A DNA stretch of 12,566 bases. It comes from Treponema sp. GTDB lineage: Bacteria; Spirochaetota; Spirochaetia; Treponematales; Breznakiellaceae. The number at the start of each line of letters is the position of its first letter. Position 1 is the first letter of the stretch. The stretch spans positions 1 to 12,566 of the forward strand of contig JAITEW010000356.1 of the NCBI GenBank assembly GCA_031281855.1, in the 5' to 3' direction. Positions 7,276 through 12,566 of this stretch are shown here, one piece after another. The notes below the pieces were generated by a model. The model made no database searches. It saw nothing but the letters and a program-made list of their open reading frames with translations, and was not told the DNA's origin. The translations under genes were made by a program, and so were the position numbers.

Positions 7276-9710
7276 GCGCAGGATACGTCGATCCCCTCAG
7301 GGACCTTGGGGAAAAATTACTGCTCGTTGAAAAGCCGGGCCGCTATGCAGGCGGCGAATACGGTATCCTGGCAAAACGGGAAGCTGATCTTAGGACGGTT
7401 ATCGCATTTCCGGATCTTTACGAAATAGGCATGTCCAACCAGGCCCTCAGGATACTCTACAACCGCCTTAACAGCATGCCAGGGATTTCCTGCGACAGGG
7501 CCTTTGCCCCTGCGCCTGATTTTGAAGCCCTGTTGAGGCAGCAGGGCATACCGCTCTACGGCCTTGATACGGGCCTCGTCCTGGCTGACGCGGACCTCTT
7601 CCTGTTTACCCTTGGTTATGAACTGGGCGCAACGGCTGTCCTTACTATGCTGGATCTCGCGGGAGTTCCCATACATGCCCGTGAGAGGAGAGAAGGGAAC
7701 CCGCTGGTCGTCATAGGCGGCCCCTGCGTTTCCAACCCCCTGCCGTACGCGGCCTTTGCCGACGCTTTCTGGATCGGCGAGGCTGAAGCGGGGTTTTTCG
7801 ACGTCGCCGCAGAGGCCAGGGAGATCAAAAAACGCGGAGGGAGCAGGGAGGAGATTCTTGGAATCTTCGCGGCCCATCCTTCGGTGTGGGCTTTGGGAAA
7901 AGGTAAAGCCCGCAGGGCGGTGGATCTTGATTTTCCGCACCGGAAACCGGAAGCCGCTGTTTTCCCGGTTCCAAGCCTCAAAGTAGTCCAGCATCACGGC
8001 GCTGTAGAGATTATGCGGGGCTGCCCCAATGGCTGCCGTTTCTGCCACGCAGGCTACTGGTACCGGCCTATGCGGCAAAAAAGCGCCGCTGTGGTTCAGG
8101 CCGAAGCGGCGGAATTTATCAACCACGGGGGCTACCGTGAGATCAGCCTTTCTTCCCTGTCAACAGGTGATTATTGCCATATAGCCAACCTGGTGGATGC
8201 TCTGAACAGCGAATTCAGCAGCCGCCATGTGAGCTTCCAGCTTCCATCGCTCAGGGTTTCGACTTTTTCCCTGCCGCTGCTGGAAAAAATCTCCGAGGTC
8301 CGCAGGAGCGGCCTTACCTTTGCGGTTGAGACTCCGGAAGATTTCTGGCAGCTTGCCATTAACAAGGAAGTGTCCCTGCAAAGCGTCATTGCTAACCTGA
8401 AGGAGGCGAAAAAAAACGGCTGGCGGGGGGCGAAGTTCTACTTCATGATCGGCCTTCCCGTAGCAGATGAAAATTTCGTGAAGACTGAGGAAGAAGCTAT
8501 TGTCGAGTTCGTTCTCGAAGCTGCCGGGAAAACAGGTATGCACTTTGCCATCAACGTGGGAACCTTTGTACCTAAGCCCCATACGCCGTTCCAGCGGGCC
8601 CCTCAGTTGAGCGAAGCCGGGGCCAGGAAAAAGCTGGACTATATCCGGGACCGGTTAAAACCCAGGGGCCACAAAGTAGGCGTACAGGATCCTTTCATTT
8701 CCGTTATCGAGGGCCTTATCAGCAGGGGGGATGAACGTGCAGGGGCTGTTATCGAGGAAGCCTGGAAACAGGGATGCCGCCTTGACGCATGGACTGAATT
8801 TCTGAAACGTGATGTCTGGACGGAACTGCTGGACCGCAATACAGCCCTGGTGCATGAGATTATGGGACCCAAGCTCCGGGGCCAGCTTCTTCCCTGGGCG
8901 TTCATTGATCCGGGTTTTTCAGAAAACTTTTTCACCCGTGAATTTGAAAAATCCGAGGCAGGAGAAATTACTTCACCATGTATAAATAATTGTATGCATC
9001 GCTGCGGAATATGCGGCCCGGGCGGCAAAGTTGTGCAGACAGCAGTCGGAATTGTCAAAAATAGTATACATGATGATAATTTACTTCACCCGGTAAAAGA
9101 TCGCGGGGTAACGCCGGGAATTCAGCCTGAAAAGCGGGGTAGGGACCCCGGAGTTTTCAAGACAGCGTTTTCCTTCTCTAAACAGGGTCCGGCAATATAC
9201 CATTCCCATCTTTCGGTGATCGAGATTTTTTCCATGGCTTTAATCCGCTCGGGTTTCCCGGTCCGGTATACCCGGGGCTTTAACCCCTTGCCGTGTCTTG
9301 AAATCGCGTCTCCCTTGGCCCTGGGTATAACTGCGCTCGGAGAAATCGCCTTCCTGGAAACAGAGGCGCCAATTCAGCCCGAAACATTTGTCGAAAAGAT
9401 GAACATCTGTCTTCCCCAGGGGCTATGCGTAAAGAGCGCCATGAACGTTTACGTGCCATCAGGGAAGAAAAAACATTCCCTGGCGTCGCTTTTATGGGGA
9501 GCCGTATACGATTCGGGAAACGGGAAACAGGAAGCTGTGCCGTTCAGGGAAGAAAAGTGTTACCGTCAGAAAACGGTTGAGTCAGGAACCGGGATTTTCG
9601 CACTACGGCGCGTTTCGGTCCTGGCAAAAGATCCCGGAAATCCCGAAAAGCAGGCGTCATTTTTTGAAATTCTGCGAAAGCTGTATCCCGAAAATAATGA
9701 AGAAAAATAA
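7272..9710 (+). CDS. B12-binding-like / radical SAM protein (TIGR03960-like) fused to a DUF2344 (TIGR03936-like) domain
   Basis: Taken from CTG 7272 this is an 812-residue protein. Residues about 15-30 (EKLLLVEKPGRYAGGE) and 45-63 (IAFPDLYEIGMSNQALRIL) match the N-terminal, B12-binding-like part of TIGR03960 proteins, so coding clearly begins well before the first ATG at 7431. The radical SAM cluster motif is CPNGCRFC with Cys251, Cys255 and Cys258, which should bind a 4Fe-4S cluster and S-adenosylmethionine. A second Cys group, Cys570, Cys574, Cys578 and Cys581 (CINNCMHRCGIC), ends that half. After a charged linker (about 582-629) comes DUF2344 from about 630: FSFSKQGPAIYHSHL, then GFPVRYTRGFNPLPCLEIASPLALG. 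In many bacteria these are two adjacent genes. The substrate is unknown to me. No ATG, GTG or TTG is in frame from 7143 to 7431. It is last in the plus-strand operon. Confidence 0.9.
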   Translation: MSAGYVDPLRDLGEKLLLVEKPGRYAGGEYGILAKREADLRTVIAFPDLYEIGMSNQALRILYNRLNSMPGISCDRAFAPAPDFEALLRQQGIPLYGLDTGLVLADADLFLFTLGYELGATAVLTMLDLAGVPIHARERREGNPLVVIGGPCVSNPLPYAAFADAFWIGEAEAGFFDVAAEAREIKKRGGSREEILGIFAAHPSVWALGKGKARRAVDLDFPHRKPEAAVFPVPSLKVVQHHGAVEIMRGCPNGCRFCHAGYWYRPMRQKSAAVVQAEAAEFINHGGYREISLSSLSTGDYCHIANLVDALNSEFSSRHVSFQLPSLRVSTFSLPLLEKISEVRRSGLTFAVETPEDFWQLAINKEVSLQSVIANLKEAKKNGWRGAKFYFMIGLPVADENFVKTEEEAIVEFVLEAAGKTGMHFAINVGTFVPKPHTPFQRAPQLSEAGARKKLDYIRDRLKPRGHKVGVQDPFISVIEGLISRGDERAGAVIEEAWKQGCRLDAWTEFLKRDVWTELLDRNTALVHEIMGPKLRGQLLPWAFIDPGFSENFFTREFEKSEAGEITSPCINNCMHRCGICGPGGKVVQTAVGIVKNSIHDDNLLHPVKDRGVTPGIQPEKRGRDPGVFKTAFSFSKQGPAIYHSHLSVIEIFSMALIRSGFPVRYTRGFNPLPCLEIASPLALGITALGEIAFLETEAPIQPETFVEKMNICLPQGLCVKSAMNVYVPSGKKKHSLASLLWGAVYDSGNGKQEAVPFREEKCYRQKTVESGTGIFALRRVSVLAKDPGNPEKQASFFEILRKLYPENNEEK

Positions 9711-9712
9711 TG

Positions 9713-9760
9713 GACTTGTTCAATAACCCGGTTGGTTATCGAACAAGTCTTGCGGTTTTT
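9713..9760 (+). terminator. strong hairpin between convergent operons, probable bidirectional terminator
   Basis: GACTTGTTC (9713-9721) pairs perfectly with GAACAAGTC (9741-9749). After one A/C mismatch, ATAACC (9723-9728) pairs with GGTTAT (9734-9739) around a CGGTT loop, so 15 pairs form. It begins two bases after the radical SAM stop codon. On the plus strand the T-run TTTTT (9756-9760) comes six bases later; on the minus strand the bases beyond the stem read CATTATTTTTCTTC, also T-rich. It can therefore end both converging transcripts. Confidence 0.7.
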
Positions 9761-9907
9761 CAGGCTAAAACCTTACAAATGTAAGCTTGAGAAACCCCGA
9801 ACCAACTAGTAGACAGAACATACATTATCGCTAGTAAAGCGGATTACAAATTTCCCCCTTCCTTTTCCTTCTTTACGAAAAAATATGATGAGTATCAGGA
9901 TATTACA
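9754..9907. other. AT-rich gap between convergent operons with small hairpins and a pyrimidine run
   Basis: No convincing gene is present. The gap holds a 6-bp hairpin GGTTTT/AAAACC (9754-9772), an overlapping short inverted repeat CTTACA/TGTAAG (9772-9785), CTAGTA twice (9805-9810 and 9831-9836), and an unbroken 24-base pyrimidine run (9851-9874). A 21-codon minus-strand reading frame starting near 9827 has no support. It could be the shared 3' untranslated region of both operons or the remnant of a small repeat. Confidence 0.4.
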
Positions 9908-10684
9908 TTAAGACGGATCAGGAAGGCGGAGGACTCCTACAAATGCCGGGGTGCTGTACAAGGGGGAAAAGGTTTGGGAATCGAGTCCGGCGGCGACAAT
10001 ATACATGCACACATACGTGTGGTGCACCGCTGAAGGAGGAATGAGGCTGTTACCTGCGGAATCGGTTTTGTCCGTCACATCGGCGTTGACATTGGGATTG
10101 ATATTAGTGCTGGCGTAAAGATCGGGGTCATTAACAAAATACCGGTCTGCCGGTATGGGGTTGAAATTCCCGTTTCCCCTGGAACGTATCAGCTCATACC
10201 GTGAAGAGCCGATTACGAGCGCCGGAATGCTCCCGGGGTTTTGGGGAAAATCGAAAATGACGGTACGGTTCAGGACTGAAACCGAAAACAGGCTGTCAAT
10301 ATCGGCGTTATTCACCTCGACTGAATAAAATTTCCGGTCTGAAAACAGCGTGCCTACAGACGCGCTTCCTATAGAGTCATTGGAGATATAAGGCTCGATG
10401 CGGGTATAATCATTGTACAACGCCTGATTGATGTTGCTCAGGTTGCTTTTTGCCGGCGTTACTTCGTTGATGTCGCTGACATAAATACGGTAAAAAACCG
10501 TGAAATGGGTAAAATAATTCGAAGTTGAATTATCTCCCGGGATAGAAACGGTAACGCGGCTGTTCAGCTCTCTCTGGATATTCCCGGACGGTATTGGGTA
10601 AATAAACGGGTAATCTTCAATACCGCATACTGACAACGAAAAAGACAGAGCGCTTAAAAAAACGAATAAACCGGCGGTTCTCAT
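9908..10684 (-). CDS. putative lipoprotein of unknown function
   Basis: This is a 258-residue protein starting MRTAGLFVF, with a hydrophobic segment to about residue 19 and Cys20 as likely lipidation site. The lipobox is L17-S18-V19-C20; Val just before the Cys is atypical but fits the relaxed spirochaetal lipobox. The mature part is rich in Asn, Ser and Asp and alternates polar and hydrophobic residues, suggesting beta structure; I recognise no domain. The start is fixed by an ATGA overlap (ATG 10684-10682) with the stop of the upstream TPR-like gene and by AGGGG a few bases ahead; longer readings would lie inside that gene. It is the last gene of a three-gene minus-strand operon, and a place in the cell envelope is likely. 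Confidence 0.8.
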   Translation of the reverse strand: MRTAGLFVFLSALSFSLSVCGIEDYPFIYPIPSGNIQRELNSRVTVSIPGDNSTSNYFTHFTVFYRIYVSDINEVTPAKSNLSNINQALYNDYTRIEPYISNDSIGSASVGTLFSDRKFYSVEVNNADIDSLFSVSVLNRTVIFDFPQNPGSIPALVIGSSRYELIRSRGNGNFNPIPADRYFVNDPDLYASTNINPNVNADVTDKTDSAGNSLIPPSAVHHTYVCMYIVAAGLDSQTFSPLYSTPAFVGVLRLPDPS

Positions 10685-11391
10685 TGCCCCTGTAAAACGA
10701 TAATACGGCTTTGCGCAAGATTCGCCCATACAGGGTCCTCCGGCCACCGGCTTAAGAGGGCCCGGTACGCCTCAAGAGCGGCGTCTTTGGCGCCCTGGGT
10801 TTCCTGAAGCCTTCCTACGGCAAACTGGGCCCTGGCCGCAGCGGGGAATCCGCCGCTAAATGCGAGGACCTGGTTATAGAGTTCGATAGCGGCCCCGTTA
10901 CTCCCCTGCTCTTCCAGCGCCGCAGCGGCGTTAAAGAGGCACACAGGTTCAAAATAGGTCTTAGCAGCAGCCCTGGCTGCGTTTGTCCAGGCTTTTTCAG
11001 CTTCAGCCCAGTTTTTTTGATCCCCATAGATCCCTGCGCTTAAGGCGTAGGCTCTGGCGGCGGCAAAGCCCGAGGTCCTGGCTTCAAAGGCGGCAAGATC
11101 CTCCAGGAGGGTTCCGACTTCCGCTTTTTTGGGCTCGTCGTCAGGTTCTTCGCTGGTAATGTATATCCGTAACGCTTCGTAGCGGCGGTTAAATGCGTCC
11201 ACTTCGGTCAGCGCCTTTTCCTGCAGTTTGGCCTTTATGGTAAACGCAGCGGTAACGCCGATAATGCCCGCAAGTATCAGCACAAGGCAGACGACGATTC
11301 CTGTGCGGTTTTTTTGGATAAAATCTCCCAGTATATCGCTGACCTTTGGTTTATCGGATTTGATGTTTGTTTTCTGTGAAGCCTCTGCCAT
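10681..11391 (-). CDS. one-pass membrane protein with TPR-like domain (TPR_21 / YfgM-like)
   Basis: This 236-residue protein has a short cytoplasmic start (about 1-30, with DILGDFIQKNRT), one membrane helix at about 31-51 and a long Ala-rich helical part. Repeats of TPR type are visible from about 128 on (EAEKAWTNAARAAAKT, CLFNAAAALEEQGSNGAAIELYNQVL, AQFAVGRLQETQGAKDAALEAYRALLSRWPED). The plan of a cytoplasmic end, a single helix and extracytoplasmic TPRs resembles YfgM-like proteins (TPR_21), which work with the secretion and envelope-assembly machinery; that functional link is inference. ATG 11391 has AAGGAG, itself overlapping the stop region of the sigma-54 activator, about 6 bases upstream. 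The gene follows the activator by 3 bases and overlaps the lipoprotein gene in ATGA. Confidence 0.85.
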   Translation of the reverse strand: MAEASQKTNIKSDKPKVSDILGDFIQKNRTGIVVCLVLILAGIIGVTAAFTIKAKLQEKALTEVDAFNRRYEALRIYITSEEPDDEPKKAEVGTLLEDLAAFEARTSGFAAARAYALSAGIYGDQKNWAEAEKAWTNAARAAAKTYFEPVCLFNAAAALEEQGSNGAAIELYNQVLAFSGGFPAAARAQFAVGRLQETQGAKDAALEAYRALLSRWPEDPVWANLAQSRIIVLQGQ

Positions 11392-11394
11392 TTC

Positions 11395-12566
11395 TTACTC
11401 CTTGGGATTGGTTATAGCCAGTTCTTTTATCAGCCTGGACAGGTAGGTTCTCTGAATATCCAGGGCTTTCGCTGATGCTGTTTGATTCCATTTGTTTTCT
11501 TCAAGAACCTTCCGGATAAACCGGGCTTTAAATGCGTTAATAGCGTTTTTCAGGTCCCGGTCCCCTGTTTCCGGAATGGCTTGGGGCAAAGAACTTTTAA
11601 GCAAAAGATCCTCCCCCCGGATTTGCTTGTTTTTCCCGATCACGCAGGCCCGTTCGATGCAGTTTTCCAGTTCCCGGATGTTTCCAGGCCACCCGTAGGA
11701 CAGCATAATTTCCATGGCGTCTTCGGTAAACCCGTCGAACTGCTTCTTCGTTTCGCCGGAAAATTTCCTGAGGAAAAAGTCCGCCAGAGCCGGGATGTCT
11801 TCGGTCCTCTGCCGCAAAGGCGGAATATAAAGGGGAAGCACGTTGAGCCGGTAGTAAAGATCGCTCCGGAATTCCCCGCGTTCCACCTGTTTTTCAATGT
11901 CCCTGTTGGTAGCCGCAAGGATACGCACATCTACGGTTATGGAAGTATTGGAGCCAACTTTTTCAAAAGTCTTTTCCTGGATCACCCTGAGGAGTTTAGC
12001 CTGCAGGGCCAGGGGCAGGTCCCCTATTTCATCCAGGAAGATGGTTCCGCCGTCTGCAACTTCAAAACGCCCCTGGCGGTTGGCGATGGCGTTGGTAAAG
12101 GCTCCCTTTACATGGCCAAAAAGTTCGCTTTCCAGGAGCCCTTCAGGCAATGCGGCGCAGTTCACCCGCACAAAAGGCTTCTGGTTCCTGGAACTGCGGA
12201 TGTGGATCTGTTCGGCAAAAATCTCCTTCCCTACCCCGCTCTCCCCCAGGATCAGCACTGACGAATCGGTTTTAGCTACCCGGTCAATGATTTCGAGTTT
12301 TTCCAGAATCGCCGGGCTTTTGGCGATCAGGGTGTGGTAGCCCTGATTCGCGTTGAGCTGGTCCTGTAAGAGCCGGATTTCACTGTGGACCTTTTCTATG
12401 CTCTTGGCGTTGACTATCGCGATCCCCGCCTGGGTGGCGAAGATCTCCAGCCATTCCAGATCGTCCTGATCGAAATTTTTGCCCTCTTTTTTGTTGATAA
12501 GCTCAATAACCCCAAGACACTCATCCTTGACCCGTATGGGAACCGCCAGCATGGTCTTGGACGGGT
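11395..12566 (-). CDS. sigma-54-dependent transcriptional activator with GAF, AAA+ and Fis-type HTH domains, 5' partial
   Basis: The gene runs off the right edge; coding continues upstream of the ATG at 12552 (PSKT precedes MLAVPI), so that ATG is internal. Counting from it, residues 1-48 are the end of a GAF domain (MLAVPIRV...LGVIELINKKEG), then a linker helix. The AAA+ core has Walker A GESGVGKE (103-110), GAFTNA at 150-155 where GAFTGA is usual, Walker B GGTIFLDE (168-175), an arginine-finger region RSDLYYRLNV and sensor II GWPGNIRELEN (287-297). A C-terminal Fis-like HTH (about 350-380, NKWNQTASAKALDIQRTYLSRLIKEL) binds enhancer DNA. Such proteins hydrolyse ATP to open sigma-54 RNA polymerase complexes; the GAF domain would sense a signal not evident here. 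It heads a minus-strand operon with the TPR-like and lipoprotein genes. The promoter lies outside the window. Confidence 0.95.
   Translation of the reverse strand, partial: PSKTMLAVPIRVKDECLGVIELINKKEGKNFDQDDLEWLEIFATQAGIAIVNAKSIEKVHSEIRLLQDQLNANQGYHTLIAKSPAILEKLEIIDRVAKTDSSVLILGESGVGKEIFAEQIHIRSSRNQKPFVRVNCAALPEGLLESELFGHVKGAFTNAIANRQGRFEVADGGTIFLDEIGDLPLALQAKLLRVIQEKTFEKVGSNTSITVDVRILAATNRDIEKQVERGEFRSDLYYRLNVLPLYIPPLRQRTEDIPALADFFLRKFSGETKKQFDGFTEDAMEIMLSYGWPGNIRELENCIERACVIGKNKQIRGEDLLLKSSLPQAIPETGDRDLKNAINAFKARFIRKVLEENKWNQTASAKALDIQRTYLSRLIKELAITNPKE

Noticed and set aside
7431..7433. ATG 7431 as start of the radical SAM gene
   Set aside because: It lies within the conserved YEIGMS motif and would delete about 53 residues that match the family; no ribosome site stands before it.
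7317..8126. 269-codon minus-strand open frame
   Set aside because: Antisense to the N-terminal and radical SAM parts of the plus-strand gene, with no recognisable domain.
9763..9828. 21-codon minus-strand reading frame in the convergent gap
   Set aside because: No ribosome site at a useful distance, no recognisable product, and it runs across hairpin sequences.
10685..10747. Extended lipoprotein start at 10747
   Set aside because: It would place 21 residues in front of the signal peptide and lie inside the TPR-like gene; the ATGA overlap at 10684 fits better.
11482..12261. 259-codon plus-strand open frame
   Set aside because: Antisense to the sigma-54 activator's AAA+ domain, with no recognisable domain.
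1..12566. CRISPR arrays, insertion sequences, tRNA genes, phage or defence genes
   Set aside because: No repeat-spacer pattern, transposase, terminal repeat, tRNA-like fold or defence-type domain was seen on either strand.

Overview
The window looks like a chromosomal housekeeping region of a spirochaete, most likely a Treponema-type organism of moderate G+C content. This is an inference from three things: the order TPR protein - mreB - mreC - mreD - PBP2 - rodA - radical SAM protein behind rnpB, the style of the lipoprotein and TPR genes, and a spirochaete-like RodA. No mobile element, CRISPR array, tRNA or rRNA was seen, and there is no sign of recent transfer.

Layout, plus strand (1-9710): the window opens with the last 55 codons of a zinc-ribbon protein that has a very acidic tail. 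Five bases later comes a complete type A RNase P RNA (about 173-607), closed by a perfect 12-bp P1 helix that runs into a T-tract. After a short promoter-bearing gap, six closely packed genes follow: a membrane-anchored TPR protein, mreB, mreC, mreD, the transpeptidase PBP2 (mrdA) and the glycosyltransferase RodA. They are followed by a large radical SAM protein fused to a DUF2344 domain. From mreB to the radical SAM gene the junctions overlap or are separated by 20 bases or less, so the whole block probably forms one cell-elongation operon. MreB organises the Rod complex inside the cell, MreC and MreD link it across the membrane, and RodA with PBP2 polymerises and cross-links peptidoglycan.

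Layout, minus strand (12566-9908): reading leftwards, there is a GAF/AAA+/Fis sigma-54 activator (cut by the window edge), a one-pass membrane protein with a TPR-like periplasmic part, and a small putative lipoprotein. The gaps are +3 bases and a 4-base ATGA overlap, so these are one operon. The two operons converge on a strong hairpin at 9713-9749 that can serve as terminator in both directions.

The most notable observations are as follows. The radical SAM gene has no ATG, GTG or TTG that could start it. It appears to start at CTG 7272, in a CTGA overlap with the rodA stop, behind a Shine-Dalgarno sequence buried in a 14-base palindrome. RodA carries about 65-70 extra residues that look like two additional membrane helices. 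The sigma-54 activator has GAFTNA in place of GAFTGA. I found no clearly new multi-gene system; the region is mainly core genes with some unusual details.
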